Notes: generated by a model not told the origin, from the sequence alone. DNA of 64,000 nucleotides from Caulobacter sp. X (GCF_002742635.1 NZ_PEGF01000001.1:1798001-1862000), one strand, 5' to 3'. Positions 8,510-18,276 are shown, counted from the stretch's first letter. Translations and numbers: made by a program.

Positions 8510-9949
8510 ATGCCGACCTTCCCGATCGCCGCCCTCCGCCGTCGCGGACCCTACGTGGCGGCCGCCAGCGCCCTGGTCCTGGCGGCCTGCGCCAGCCTGC
8601 CGCCCACCCAGGCCGAACGGGTCGCCAAGGCGCCAGAAGCCTACGCCGCGGCCCAGAGCCTCGCCGCCCCATCGGCCGACTGGCCCGCCGACGCCTGGTG
8701 GACCGGCTATGGCGACGCCCAGCTGAACGCTCTGGAGGACGAGGCCCTGAAGGACTCGCCCACCCTGGCCGCCGCTCAGGCGCGCTTGCGCCGCGCTCAG
8801 GCCCTGATCGCTCAAGCCAAGTCGGCCGACCTGCCGCACGTCGGCCTCGGCGCCGAGGTCGGCGAGAGCAAGCAGAGCTACAACAACGGCATCCCGCCGG
8901 CCTTCGTGCCCCACGGCTACAACGACGTCGGCCGCATCGCCCTCGACTTCTCGTGGGAGCTGGATTTCTGGGGCAAGAACCGCGCGGCGGTCGCGGCCGC
9001 GACCTCCGAAGCCAAGGCCGCCCAGGCCGACGCCGCCCAGGCCCGCCTGACCCTGTCGACCGCCGTCGCCTCGACCTATGCCGAACTCTCGCGGCTCTAC
9101 GCCCAGCGCGACGTGGCCGAGCAGGCCGTCCGGCTGCGCGAGGAGACCTCCAAGCTCGTCTCGCGGCGCGTCGCCAACGGCCTCGACACCCGGGCGGAAA
9201 GCGAGCAGGCCGCGGCCGGGCCGCCGGCCTCGCGCGCCGAACTGTCGGCCCTCGACGAGCAGATCGCCCTGACCCGCAACGCCCTGGCCGCGCTGCTGGG
9301 CGCGGGTCCCGACCGAGGCCTGGCCATCGCCCGTCCGGCCGCCGCGACGATCAAGCCGTTCGGCCTGCCCCAGAACCTGCCGGCCAACCTGATCGGCCGC
9401 CGGCCCGATGTGGTCGCCGCCCGCTGGAGGGCCGAAGCCGCCACCGCCCGCACGCGCCAGGCCAAGGCGGCCTTCTATCCCGACATCAACCTGACAGGCT
9501 TCGTCGGCGCCCAGTCGCTGTATCTGGACAAGCTGCTGTCCAGCGGCTCCGACATCGGCCAGGTCGGCCCCGCCCTGCGGCTGCCGATCTTCCAAGGCGG
9601 CGCCCTGCGCGCCGGCCTGCGGGGCGCCGAGGCCGATCGCGACGCGGCCGTCGCCAGCTATGACGCGGCCCTGACCCAGGCGCTGCGCGAGGTCGCCGAC
9701 GTCACCGCCAGCGAGAAGGCCCTGGCCTCGCGCCTGGCCGACGCCCGCGCGGCCCTGACCGCCAACGAGAACGCCTATCGCATCGCCCGCCTGCGCTACG
9801 AGGGCCAGCTGTCGACCTACCAGTCGGTCCTGCTGGCCGAGCAGTCGGTCCTGGCCCAGCGCCGGACCGTCGCCGACCTCGAAAGCCGCGCCTTCGCCCT
9901 CGACATCGCCCTGATCCGCGCCCTCGGCGGCGGCTTCACCGGCGCCTGA
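8510..9949 (+). CDS. NodT-family outer membrane efflux lipoprotein
   Basis: This 479-residue TolC-like outer membrane factor forms the exit duct of a tripartite pump. A signal peptide ends in the lipobox LVLAAC with the lipidated cysteine at residue 27. Two OEP repeats follow, each with long Ala-rich coiled-coil helices (for example ARLRRAQALIAQAKSADLPH and the corresponding segment near residue 330). I choose ATG 8510 because the upstream alternative would lie across the operator and would add 20 residues before the signal peptide. It is followed after 26 bp by the membrane fusion protein gene. Confidence 0.9.
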   Translation: MPTFPIAALRRRGPYVAAASALVLAACASLPPTQAERVAKAPEAYAAAQSLAAPSADWPADAWWTGYGDAQLNALEDEALKDSPTLAAAQARLRRAQALIAQAKSADLPHVGLGAEVGESKQSYNNGIPPAFVPHGYNDVGRIALDFSWELDFWGKNRAAVAAATSEAKAAQADAAQARLTLSTAVASTYAELSRLYAQRDVAEQAVRLREETSKLVSRRVANGLDTRAESEQAAAGPPASRAELSALDEQIALTRNALAALLGAGPDRGLAIARPAAATIKPFGLPQNLPANLIGRRPDVVAARWRAEAATARTRQAKAAFYPDINLTGFVGAQSLYLDKLLSSGSDIGQVGPALRLPIFQGGALRAGLRGAEADRDAAVASYDAALTQALREVADVTASEKALASRLADARAALTANENAYRIARLRYEGQLSTYQSVLLAEQSVLAQRRTVADLESRAFALDIALIRALGGGFTGA

Positions 9950-9975
9950 CCCCATCGCTTCCTAGGACTTCGCCC

Positions 9976-11106
9976 ATGTCCGATTCCGCTCCGCAAACCG
10001 CCCCTCAAGCCGCCGCGAATGGCAACCGCCGCCGCCAGCTGACCCTTCTCGCCGGCGTCGTCGCCGTCGGGGTGGTCGGCTACGGCGCCTGGTGGCTGGC
10101 CTTCGACAGCCACTTCGTCGAGACCGACGACGCCTATGTCGGGGCCGAGACCGCCCAGGTGACCGCCCTGTCGCCCGGTCCGGTCGCCAAGATCTTCGTC
10201 TCCGAGACCCAGGCCGTGAAGAAGGGCGATCCGCTGGTCGTCATCGACGACGCCGACGCCCGCATCGCCGTCGCCCAGGCCGAGGCCGCGCTGGGCCAGG
10301 CCGAGCGCAAGGTGAAGGGCTACTTCGCCAACGACACCGCCCTGGGCGGCCAGTTCGAAGCCCGCCAGGCCGACGTCACCCGCGCCGACGCCCAGATCAC
10401 CGCCGCCAAGGCCGACGTCGAGCGAGCCCGTATCGACTTCACCCGCCGCAAGGCGCTGGTCGGCGAAGGCGCCGTCTCCGGCGACGAGCTGACGGCGGCC
10501 CAGAACCGCCTCGCCAACGCCCAGGCCGCGCTGAACGCCGCCCAGGCCGCCCGCGCCCAGGCCCTGGCCAGCCGCGACGCGGCGCTGGGCTCGCGCGAGG
10601 CCAATACGGTGCTGATCTCCGGCGCCTCGGTCGGTGAGAACCCCGAGGTGAAGGCCGCCCGCGCCCGCCTCGACGCCGCCCGCCTCGCCTTGGCCCGCAC
10701 AGTGGTGCGCGCCCCGACCGACGGCGTCGTCGCGCGCAAGTCGGTGCAGGTCGGCCAGCAGGTCGCCATCGGCGCGCCCCTGATGGCGGTCGTGCCGACG
10801 CACGAGGCCTATGTCGACGCCAACTTCAAGGAAGTGCAACTGGACAAGGTCGTCCCCGGCCAGCCGGTCGTGCTGACCTCCGACCTCTACGGCGGCGGCG
10901 TGAAGTTCCACGGCAAGGTCAAGGGTCTGGCTGGCGGCACGGGTTCGGCCTTCTCGCTGATCCCCGCCCAGAACGCCTCGGGCAACTGGATCAAGGTCGT
11001 CCAGCGCTTGCCCGTGCGGATCACCCTGGACCCCGCGGACCTCGCCAAGCACCCGCTCCGCGTCGGCCTGTCGATGAAGGCCAAGATCGACGTCGCCAAG
11101 CAATAG
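9976..11106 (+). CDS. emrA: HlyD/EmrA-type membrane fusion protein
   Basis: This 376-residue periplasmic adaptor links the inner membrane transporter to the outer membrane factor. It has a short cytoplasmic start, one membrane helix at about 22-43, a biotinyl-lipoyl-like segment (YVGAETAQVTALSPGPVAKI), a long Ala/Gln-rich coiled-coil hairpin (about 95-230), and a C-terminal beta-barrel region with the conserved YVDANFKEVQL. ETDDAYV after the membrane helix is typical of EmrA. It is the middle gene of the operon. The symbol is assigned by family and context. Confidence 0.9.
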   Translation: MSDSAPQTAPQAAANGNRRRQLTLLAGVVAVGVVGYGAWWLAFDSHFVETDDAYVGAETAQVTALSPGPVAKIFVSETQAVKKGDPLVVIDDADARIAVAQAEAALGQAERKVKGYFANDTALGGQFEARQADVTRADAQITAAKADVERARIDFTRRKALVGEGAVSGDELTAAQNRLANAQAALNAAQAARAQALASRDAALGSREANTVLISGASVGENPEVKAARARLDAARLALARTVVRAPTDGVVARKSVQVGQQVAIGAPLMAVVPTHEAYVDANFKEVQLDKVVPGQPVVLTSDLYGGGVKFHGKVKGLAGGTGSAFSLIPAQNASGNWIKVVQRLPVRITLDPADLAKHPLRVGLSMKAKIDVAKQ

Positions 11107-11128
11107 ATCCGCGTAAGGAGCCGCCGGC

Positions 11129-12679
11129 ATGGCGTCCGAACAAGCAGAGGGCGGCCCGCCGCCCATGACGGGCCTGACCCTGGCGATCACCTCGATCGCC
11201 CTGGCGCTGGGCACCTTCATGCAGGTGCTGGATAGCACCATCGCCAACGTCTCGATCCCGACCATCGCCGGCAATCTGGGCGTCAGCTCCAGCCAGGGGA
11301 CGTGGGTGATCACCGCCTTCGCCGTCGCCAATGGCGTGTCGGTGCCGCTGACGGGCTGGCTGATGGGCCGCTACGGGGTGGTGAAGACCTTCGTGGCCTC
11401 GGTGATCCTGTTCACGATCGCCTCGTTCCTGTGCGGCGTGTCCTGGAATCTCTCGTCCCTGATCTTCTTCCGGATCCTGCAAGGCGCGGTGTCTGGGCCG
11501 ATGATCCCCGGCTCCCAGGCGCTGCTGATCATGATCTTCCCGCCCGCCAAGCGCGGGACGGCCCTGGCGATCTGGTCGATGACCACCCTGGTCGCGCCGA
11601 TCTGCGGCCCGATCCTGGGCGGCTATATCTCCGACAACATCTCCTGGCCGTGGATTTTCCTGATCAACGTGCCCGTCGGGATCCTGTGCGCCGTCATCTG
11701 CTGGCGGAACATGGCCAGTCGCGAGACCCCGACCCGCAAGCTGCCGATCGACCGCACGGGCTTCATGCTGCTGCTGATCTGGGTCGGCGCCCTGCAGGTC
11801 ATGCTGGACACCGGCAAGGAGGCCGACTGGTTCTCCTCGCCCGCCATCGTCGTCGAGATGTGGGTGGCGATCATCTTCTTCGTCGCCTGGGTGATCTGGG
11901 AGCTGAACGAGAAGCACCCGATCGTCGACCTGACCCTGTTCCGGTCCAGCAACTTCGCGATCGGCACCCTCGCCTTCTGCCTGGGCTATGCGGTGTTCTT
12001 CGGCAACAACCTGCTGCTGCCGCTGTGGCTGCAGACGCGCATGGGCTACATCGCCACCTGGGCCGGCCTGGTGGCGGCGCCCAGCGGCGTGGTGGCCGTC
12101 TTCCTCACGCCGTTCACGGCCCGCCTGATGACCAAGATCGACGCGCGCTGGTTGGCGACCGTCTCGCTCGCGGCCTTCGGTCTGTCATTCTACATGCGCT
12201 CGGGCTACACGCCCGACGCCAGCTTCCGGGTGCTGGTCATGCCGATGCTGGTGCAGGGCGTGGCGATGAGCACCTTCTTCATCTCGATGGTGACCATCTC
12301 GCTGAACGGCATCCCGCCCCAGCAGACGCCGCAGGCCTCGGGGCTGTCGAACTTCTCGCGGATCACCGCCGGCAGCTTCGCCGCTTCGCTGGCCACGACG
12401 ATCTGGGACCGCGGCGAGGCCGTGCACCAGACGCGCCTGGCCGAGACCATGAGCTCGGGCAGCCCGGCCTGGATCGACGCGGTGAACAAGCTGCAGGCGG
12501 CGGGCATGACCCACCTCCAGGCGGTCGGCGCGATCACCCAGCAGGTGATCAACCAGGCCTATCTCCTGGCGGCCCTGGACTTCTTCCGGGTCTCGGCCTG
12601 GCTTTGCGTGATCCTGATCCCGCTGATCTGGCTGACCCGGAAGGCCCTGGGCGGCGGAGGGCCGGCGGCGGCCGACTAG
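11129..12679 (+). CDS. emrB: DHA2-family drug:proton antiporter, EmrB type
   Basis: This 516-residue major facilitator of the 14-helix DHA2 branch shows the diagnostic motif LDSTIANVSIPTIAG (motif D1) in helix 1. It also has GWLMGRYG (motif A) and a motif C-like GPILGGYISDNISWPWIF segment. It should export hydrophobic drugs, dyes or fatty-acid-like toxins through the EmrA-NodT conduit encoded just upstream. AAGGAG lies about seven bases before the ATG. The end lies 15 bp from the convergent flgL gene. Confidence 0.9.
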   Translation: MASEQAEGGPPPMTGLTLAITSIALALGTFMQVLDSTIANVSIPTIAGNLGVSSSQGTWVITAFAVANGVSVPLTGWLMGRYGVVKTFVASVILFTIASFLCGVSWNLSSLIFFRILQGAVSGPMIPGSQALLIMIFPPAKRGTALAIWSMTTLVAPICGPILGGYISDNISWPWIFLINVPVGILCAVICWRNMASRETPTRKLPIDRTGFMLLLIWVGALQVMLDTGKEADWFSSPAIVVEMWVAIIFFVAWVIWELNEKHPIVDLTLFRSSNFAIGTLAFCLGYAVFFGNNLLLPLWLQTRMGYIATWAGLVAAPSGVVAVFLTPFTARLMTKIDARWLATVSLAAFGLSFYMRSGYTPDASFRVLVMPMLVQGVAMSTFFISMVTISLNGIPPQQTPQASGLSNFSRITAGSFAASLATTIWDRGEAVHQTRLAETMSSGSPAWIDAVNKLQAAGMTHLQAVGAITQQVINQAYLLAALDFFRVSAWLCVILIPLIWLTRKALGGGGPAAAD

Positions 12680-12694
12680 AGCCGCCGCCCGCCT

Positions 12695-13594
12695 CTAGCC
12701 CAGATACTTCAACAGGCTCGAAGAGGAGAGCGCGCCGATCGTCGAGTAGAGCGCCTCAAGCTGGGTCTGGTAGTTGGTGACCAGCACGGCGGCCTGGGCC
12801 AGGTCCGCGCCCTTCAGCTGCGACGCCAGGTCGTCCAGCGTGTCGATCTTGGTCTCGTTGCGGCTGATGAGGCTCGCCAGCTGATCGGCCTGCACGCCCA
12901 GGCCCTCCTGGACCGAGCCGACGCCCGAGACGGCCTCGCCGACCAGATCGAAAGCGGCCGACAGCGTATCCCCGTCGCCCGGGTCCGCGATCACCATCGA
13001 GAGCGCCCGCGCCAGTTTTTCGAATCCCCCGGCCTGCGCCGTCACCGACAGGGAGATCTTCGCGCCGTCGACGCTGGCGAACGTCCGCGGCGCCGAAGCC
13101 CCCTGATAGTAGCCCGTATTCCCGGCCGTGGCGGGATCGTAGTCGGCGGAAGAGAAGTCGACGGGCGCGGCGTCGACCGCTTCGCCGCCGAACAGATAGA
13201 CGCCGCCCACCTGACTGTTGAGCTGGGTCTGCAGATCGTCCAGCCAGCCGCGGGCATAGGCCTCCAGGCTGTCGGCGTCCAGGTTGGCGCCGCTGATCTG
13301 GGCGGCCAGCTGCGACTTGATCGTATCAGCCAGGTCCGCGATGTCGCCCACCGCCGCATAGGCCGATTGCACATAGGCCGACGCGCTCTGGGCGGCGGCG
13401 TTGTCGGCCGCCAGCCGGGTCGACTGGCTGGAGAGCCGCAGCAGAGAGGCGGCGTCAGCGCCCAGACCGCCGAACGAGGTCGACTTCAGACCGGTGGACT
13501 CCTGGGTCTGCTGGTCGGCCAGCTTGGCCTGGGTGCGCAGGCTGGCGGCGATCAGGGCGTTGGCGTGCGAGAAGGTGCCGATCCGGGTGATCAT
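12695..13594 (-). CDS. flgL: Flagellar hook-associated protein 3 (hook-filament junction)
   Basis: This 299-residue flagellin-like protein has heptad-rich helices at both ends and a variable centre. The N-terminus MITRIGTFSHANALIAASLR and the C-terminal helix (about 255-299, ending SSSLLKYLG) correspond to the D0/D1 regions that pack beneath the filament. It forms the second junction ring between hook and filament after FlgK. Gene order directly downstream of flgK supports FlgL rather than flagellin. It is the last gene of the leftward operon. Confidence 0.85.
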   Translation of the reverse strand: MITRIGTFSHANALIAASLRTQAKLADQQTQESTGLKSTSFGGLGADAASLLRLSSQSTRLAADNAAAQSASAYVQSAYAAVGDIADLADTIKSQLAAQISGANLDADSLEAYARGWLDDLQTQLNSQVGGVYLFGGEAVDAAPVDFSSADYDPATAGNTGYYQGASAPRTFASVDGAKISLSVTAQAGGFEKLARALSMVIADPGDGDTLSAAFDLVGEAVSGVGSVQEGLGVQADQLASLISRNETKIDTLDDLASQLKGADLAQAAVLVTNYQTQLEALYSTIGALSSSSLLKYLG

Positions 13595-13603
13595 CGCGAC
13601 GCC

Positions 13604-15319
13604 TCAATTGACCATGTTCATCAAGACGTCGAACAGGTCCTGGACGATCGAGGTCAGCTGGGCGTTGGCCTGGTAGACCTGCTGATAGGTCTCCAGCAGC
13701 GCCAGCTCCTCGTCGAGATTGACGGTGGTGAGATTGGCCAGGCGATCCACCGCCGCGTCGTGGGCGTCGCCAGAGGTCTCGGCCTGGCTGGAGGCGGCCG
13801 AAATGGTGGTCGCGGCGGTCGACACGAACGCGGCGGCGTAGGTCAGAAGACTGGACTGACCGGCCGTGAGATTTCCCGCCGCCGCGAAGCTGGTCGACGC
13901 CGACAGGGCCGAGGCGATCGCGCTGGCCGCCCCCGCCCCGCCCGACGCGATGGCGACCTGGCCTGCCGCGAGGCTTCCAGAAACGTCCATCGTGGTGGTG
14001 GGAAAGCGCGACGCGTCGGTCGTCAGCGCGGCGGAGACGGCGATGTCCGTGGCGGACTCGCCCGTGAAGATGTCGTTGAAGCCGAAATAGGCCGAAAATC
14101 CCTGCCCGCCGATCGAGGCGTCGATGTCGGCCAGGGCGACGCCGTTGCTGGACGACGTGGCGGCGATCGTCAGCTTGCCCCCGGAAACCGAGGCGCTCAG
14201 TCCACTGATGGAATTCAGCCCCGCGACCAGATCATCGATCGTCGCATAGGCCGACAGGTCTATGTCCTGGGTCGACACCACCGCTCCGCTCGAGTTGGTC
14301 ACCGCCACGCGCACCGAGCCGGTCGCGCCCAGAGCGTCGCCGCCCGACACGGCCGACGAACTGGTCAGACTGTTCGGGGCCGGCGCGGCCGAGCCGCTGT
14401 TGGCGGCCGTGTTGACCTGGTCGATCAGGGTCGAGGCCAACTGGTCCAAGGCGGCCTGCTCGCCGACCAGCGTGTCGTCGCGCAGCGTGATCAAGCCGCC
14501 CAGCTTGCCCGAGGTGATCGAGGTGGTGATGTCCTTGCCGTTGACCGTCACGCCGGCGATCGCGCCGGGATAGACCGCGTCGGCCGACAGGCTGCTGGAG
14601 GCGTCATAGGACAGCTTGGCCGCCGAGGCGCCCAGCAGCTGCTCGCCGCCGGAGGCGTAGACCATCACCCGATTGTCGGCCGTCTTGTAGGTCGAGACGC
14701 TCATCAGCGAGGACAGGGTGGTCACGGCCGCGGCCCGCCGGTCCTCCAGATCGCTGATGTCCCCGCCCGACGCGGTCGTGCTGACGATCTGGTCGTTCAG
14801 CGTCTTGATGGTGTCGAGCGTGCTGTTGATGGTGTCGACGGTCTCGCTGATCTCCAGATTGGCCTGGCTGCGCAGGGACTGGATATCGGCCGACAGGGAC
14901 TGGATCGACGAGGCCAGGCCGCTGGCGGCCGAAACGGCCGAGGCCTTGGTCGCCGCCGTGCTCGACGAGGCCAGGTTGGTCAGGGCGGTCTGGAACGCGG
15001 TCAGCAGGCTGGAGACGTCGTCGCCGCCATCCACCGAGCCGAGGCTGGCGTCGTAGGACTGCAGATAGGTGTCGATGATCGCGTCCCGGCCATCGGCGGC
15101 GGCGGTCTTGTCGACGGTCCTGGCCAGATAGGCGTCCGCGGCGCGGGTCACCGTCGCGGACGACACCGCCAGGGTCTGGGTCGTCGCGGTCGTCGTGACG
15201 GTCTTGCGGCTGTAGCTGGCGTCGTCGGCGTTGGCGACGTTCGTCTGCGAGACGGCGATCTGATATTGGGCCGTCGTCAGGGCCGCGCCGGCCGAGGACA
15301 GGATCGACGTCAGCGACAT
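13604..15319 (-). CDS. flgK: Flagellar hook-associated protein 1
   Basis: This 571-residue protein has the rod/hook-type N-terminus MSLTSILSSAGAALTTAQYQ with ANADDASYSRK, the FlgK counterpart of the ANxxTxGY motif. The C-terminal helix has VNLDEELALLETYQQVYQAN, which resembles the conserved VNLDEE segment of FlgK proteins. The central region is long, Ser/Thr/Ala-rich and variable. It is secreted through the flagellar export apparatus and forms the first junction ring. It sits six bases after the small upstream gene and ten before flgL. Confidence 0.9.
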   Translation of the reverse strand: MSLTSILSSAGAALTTAQYQIAVSQTNVANADDASYSRKTVTTTATTQTLAVSSATVTRAADAYLARTVDKTAAADGRDAIIDTYLQSYDASLGSVDGGDDVSSLLTAFQTALTNLASSSTAATKASAVSAASGLASSIQSLSADIQSLRSQANLEISETVDTINSTLDTIKTLNDQIVSTTASGGDISDLEDRRAAAVTTLSSLMSVSTYKTADNRVMVYASGGEQLLGASAAKLSYDASSSLSADAVYPGAIAGVTVNGKDITTSITSGKLGGLITLRDDTLVGEQAALDQLASTLIDQVNTAANSGSAAPAPNSLTSSSAVSGGDALGATGSVRVAVTNSSGAVVSTQDIDLSAYATIDDLVAGLNSISGLSASVSGGKLTIAATSSSNGVALADIDASIGGQGFSAYFGFNDIFTGESATDIAVSAALTTDASRFPTTTMDVSGSLAAGQVAIASGGAGAASAIASALSASTSFAAAGNLTAGQSSLLTYAAAFVSTAATTISAASSQAETSGDAHDAAVDRLANLTTVNLDEELALLETYQQVYQANAQLTSIVQDLFDVLMNMVN

Positions 15320-15324
15320 GACCG

Positions 15325-15636
15325 CTAGCGCTCCCCGCGCCCGGCGCGTCCGCCATAGCCGTCGATCGCGCGAAGCCCGCGATTCATCGCCGTGATCTGG
15401 GCGCGCTGGACCTGCATCTCGCCGGACAGGCTCGCCGCCCGCCCCTCAAGCGCGCGACGCACGTCGTCGAGGTTCGACAGCATCAGCAGGCGCGCGTCGC
15501 CGGACAGTCCGTCCAGGGTTTCGGCGATGGACCGCGCCAGAGCGATGGCGTCCGCCACGGTCTCCACCACGGGCGTGCGCCCCTCGGCCTCGCGCGAGGC
15601 CTGCGCCCTGGCGGCGAGTTTCTCGAACGTCTCCAT
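15325..15636 (-). CDS. Small helical flagellar protein, possible FlgN-type chaperone
   Basis: This 103-residue, mostly helical protein without a signal peptide lies between flgE and flgK with gaps of only a few bases. Its size, helical nature and position just before the hook-associated proteins fit a FlgN/FliT-type export chaperone for FlgK and FlgL. The C-terminal part AQITAMNRGLRAIDGYGG resembles the aromatic-ending tail of FlgN proteins. I do not recognise a firm family signature, so the role is inferred from context. Confidence 0.6.
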   Translation of the reverse strand: METFEKLAARAQASREAEGRTPVVETVADAIALARSIAETLDGLSGDARLLMLSNLDDVRRALEGRAASLSGEMQVQRAQITAMNRGLRAIDGYGGRAGRGER

Positions 15637-15638
15637 GG

Positions 15639-16916
15639 CTAGCGCACGGCCTGGATCAGGGAGTCGAACATGTCGCCGGCGGTGCTGACCACCTGGGAGG
15701 CGGCCGAATAGGCCTGCTGGGCGATGATCATCTTGTTGAACTCGGTGGCGATGTCGGTGGTCGAGCCTTCGAGGGCGCTGGCCACCAGCGAGCCGGCCCC
15801 GCCCTCGCCCGGCAGGTTCAGGTGGACCTGGCCCGCGGCGCTGTTCTCGTCATAGGTGGTGCCCGAGACCAGGGTCAGGCCGTTGGGGTTGCTGAAGGTC
15901 GCGATCGGGATCTGGTAGATCGCCAGGCTGATGCCGTTGTCGAAATTGGCGGTGACCAGGCCGTCGGAGTCGATGCTGATCCCCGACAGCTCGCCATACA
16001 GCGCGCCGTCCTGTTCGGTCTGGACGTCCTCGAGCCCGATGGTCGAGGAGGTCGAGGCGTATTGCGTCACCCCGTCCGTGCCGCCAACCTCGCCGATGTC
16101 CAGCGTGACCGCGCTATCGGCCGCGCCGCTGCTGAAACCCGTCACGGTGAAGTCGAGGGCCGGGGTCACCGAGCCCAGCGAGCCGTCGGTGTTGAAGACC
16201 ACCGTGTACGGGCCGCCGCTGATCGTCCCCGACTGGGTCGTCCCGTCGGAGGTCAGCACCGGATCGGACAAGGTCAGCGTCCAGGTGTTGTCGGCCGTCT
16301 TGCTCCAGGTCTGGCCGACCGTGTGGCTGACGCCCAGCGAGTCGATCATCTGCATGCTGGTGGTCAGCGACGCGCCGACCTCGGCGTCGGCCGGGACGTT
16401 GGCGCTCATCTCGATCTGGGTGGTCGCCTTGGCCGTGCCGCCGATCGAGGACAGGTTGATGGCCGACAGACCCGTCAGGTCGTTGGTGTTCGAGGCCAGC
16501 ACGTCGCCGTCGGCGTTCGTCGGCCACCCCATCAGGTAGAAGCCTTCGGTGTTGATCAGATAGCCGTCGGCGTTCGTCTCGAAGCTGCCGTTGCGGGTGT
16601 ACATGTCCGCCGAGGCGGCGGCGGTCGGGTCGCTGGTGACGACGAAGAAGCCGGCGTCCTGGATGGCGACGTTGGTGGCGACGCTGGTCGAGGTGACCGT
16701 CCCCTGCACCGACATGGCCTGGCTCGACTTAGCGGTGACCGCGCTGGTCGAGGTGGCCGAACCCCTTCCCCCGCTGACCAGGGCCTGGAAGTAGACGTCG
16801 GTGGTCTTGTAGGCCGTGGTCGACGAGTTGGCGATGTTCTCGGAGATGGCCGACAGGGCGCGGCTCTGGGCGGTCAGGCCCGAAACGGCGGTCGACAGGG
16901 CGGCGGAAAGCGACAT
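15639..16916 (-). CDS. flgE: Flagellar hook protein
   Basis: This 425-residue hook subunit has an N-terminus (SLSAALSTAVSGLTAQSRAL, then ISENIANSSTTAYK) that is the canonical rod/hook/HAP segment. The C-terminus has TEFNKMIIAQQAYSAASQVVSTAGDMFDSLIQAV, the matching helix. The middle is rich in Thr, Ser and Gly, as in hook D1/D2 domains. Length is close to the 400 or so residues of enterobacterial FlgE. It follows the flgD gene by three bases. Confidence 0.92.
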   Translation of the reverse strand: MSLSAALSTAVSGLTAQSRALSAISENIANSSTTAYKTTDVYFQALVSGGRGSATSTSAVTAKSSQAMSVQGTVTSTSVATNVAIQDAGFFVVTSDPTAAASADMYTRNGSFETNADGYLINTEGFYLMGWPTNADGDVLASNTNDLTGLSAINLSSIGGTAKATTQIEMSANVPADAEVGASLTTSMQMIDSLGVSHTVGQTWSKTADNTWTLTLSDPVLTSDGTTQSGTISGGPYTVVFNTDGSLGSVTPALDFTVTGFSSGAADSAVTLDIGEVGGTDGVTQYASTSSTIGLEDVQTEQDGALYGELSGISIDSDGLVTANFDNGISLAIYQIPIATFSNPNGLTLVSGTTYDENSAAGQVHLNLPGEGGAGSLVASALEGSTTDIATEFNKMIIAQQAYSAASQVVSTAGDMFDSLIQAVR

Positions 16917-16919
16917 CGA

Positions 16920-17204
16920 TCAGCTCCCCGAGGCCAGCAGCGAGACCTGGGTCAGCACGTTCGACATCGTGTCCGACATCGTCGTCAGCGTGTCGTTCAT
17001 GTTGATCTGCTGCTCCAGCGACGAATAGGTCGCCAGCTGGCTGGTGAACTCGTTGGGATCGGTCGGATCCAGCGGGTTCTGGTTGGTCAGCTGGGTCATC
17101 AGCAACTGCAGGAAGTCGGTCGTGCCCAGCTTCAGCGAGCTGGACGAGGACGACGTCGCAGTGGTCGTCGTCGCGGCGCTGGTCGCGGAGGTGATGGCGG
17201 TCAT
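16920..17204 (-). CDS. flgD: Short flagellar hook-capping protein (FlgD N-terminal region only)
   Basis: Only 94 residues long, against about 230 in Escherichia coli. It keeps the conserved FlgD core: a Ser/Thr-rich lead, [40 protein letters not shown], and a helical tail. The Ig-like/tudor C-terminal part is missing. No continuation is visible, because flgE starts three bases after the stop. I place the start at ATG 17202-17204, since the longer frame adds 49 basic, low-quality residues. It heads the hook operon. It may be a naturally minimal cap or a truncated one. Confidence 0.8.
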   Translation of the reverse strand: MTAITSATSAATTTTATSSSSSSLKLGTTDFLQLLMTQLTNQNPLDPTDPNEFTSQLATYSSLEQQINMNDTLTTMSDTMSNVLTQVSLLASGS

Positions 17205-17440
17205 CGGAGGCCTCGAGGGTTCCAGAGGTGCGACGCCTTGCCGGCGCCGATGACCTTTTGAACGGAGGCTCCCCGTCGGATGGGGCGCGGAAAATTTCGA
17301 AAATCGCCGACGAAAAAACACCGCCCCATCCGAGCGGCCCGCGCCGTTCAAGTCGTGAAGCCCGTCCGCGAAGAACCGCAGGCGACGCTTCCCGGTCGGG
17401 ACTTTCCCCGCCCGGCTTCCGAAGAGAAGCGGATTAGAAA

Positions 17441-18265
17441 ATGCCTGTTATCTCGACCAACACGGCGGCCAACACCGCCCTGCGCTATCTGAACAACAAT
17501 TCGACGGCGCAGAGCGAATCCCTGGCCAAGCTGTCGAGCGGCTCGCGGATCGTGAGCGCGAAGGACGACGCCTCAGGCCTCGCCATCGCCACGTCCATGA
17601 ACGCCGACATCACCGTGCTCAACCAAGCCGCCACCAACGTCACCAGCGGCACCTCGGTGCTGAACACGGCCGACGGCGCGCTGTCCAACATCGCCGACAT
17701 CCTCCAGCGGATGAACTCCCTGACGGCCCAGGCCCAGTCGGGAAGCTCGAGCGTCGATGATCTCAGCTACATCGACGCCGAGTACCAGCAGCTGCTGGAA
17801 GAAGTCGACGACATCGCGACCACGACCAACTTCAACGGCGTGGCTCTTCTGGATGGGACCAGCGGCTACTCGACCGGCGTGGACTTCCTGGTCGGCACCG
17901 CCAGCACCGACACCATCACGGTGAAGCTGGACGGCGCCACCTCGACGGACCTCGGCATCAACGGCACCTCGATCACGGACGCGGCCTCGGCCGCTTCGAA
18001 CATGGACCTCATCCAGACCGCCATCACGCAGGTCTCGGAAATGCGGGCCAATGTCGGCGCGACCCTGTCGCGGTTCGAGTTCCGGGGCGACGTGATCAGC
18101 ACCTCGCTGGAGAACCTGCAGTCGGCCAAGTCGGCGATTTCGGACGTCGACATCGCGACCGAGCAGACCAACTTCACCAACTATCAGACGCTGACCAGCG
18201 CCGCGATTTCGGCCCTCTCGCAGGCCAACTCGATGAGCCAGTCGCTTCTGAAGCTGCTGCAGTAG
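17441..18265 (+). CDS. fliC: Flagellin
   Basis: This 274-residue flagellin consists of little more than the D0/D1 domains. The N-terminus [20 protein letters not shown] leads into [25 protein letters not shown], the universal flagellin signature. The C-terminus ([15 protein letters not shown], ending SQSLLKLLQ) forms the partner helix. The surface-exposed middle is very short, as in many alphaproteobacterial flagellins. GAAGAGAAG lies about 12 bases upstream. It is divergent from flgD across 236 bp in which I could not find a convincing sigma-28 or sigma-54 promoter. Confidence 0.93.
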   Translation: MPVISTNTAANTALRYLNNNSTAQSESLAKLSSGSRIVSAKDDASGLAIATSMNADITVLNQAATNVTSGTSVLNTADGALSNIADILQRMNSLTAQAQSGSSSVDDLSYIDAEYQQLLEEVDDIATTTNFNGVALLDGTSGYSTGVDFLVGTASTDTITVKLDGATSTDLGINGTSITDAASAASNMDLIQTAITQVSEMRANVGATLSRFEFRGDVISTSLENLQSAKSAISDVDIATEQTNFTNYQTLTSAAISALSQANSMSQSLLKLLQ

Positions 18266-18276
18266 TCGGCTCAACT

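Noticed and set aside
12676-12698. CTAGAG/CTCTAG hairpin between emrB and flgL
   Set aside because: The stem is only six base pairs and is made of the two stop codons and adjoining bases; too weak to call a terminator.
13367-15328. A 653-codon open frame on the + strand
   Set aside because: It is antisense to flgK and the start of flgL, with Gly/Arg/Val-rich repetitive composition; the flagellar genes on the other strand are unmistakable.
17205-17440. Sigma-28 or sigma-54 promoter between flgD and fliC
   Set aside because: Partial matches such as GCCGACGA and TTCAAG occur, but no pair has both correct spacing and both boxes on either strand.
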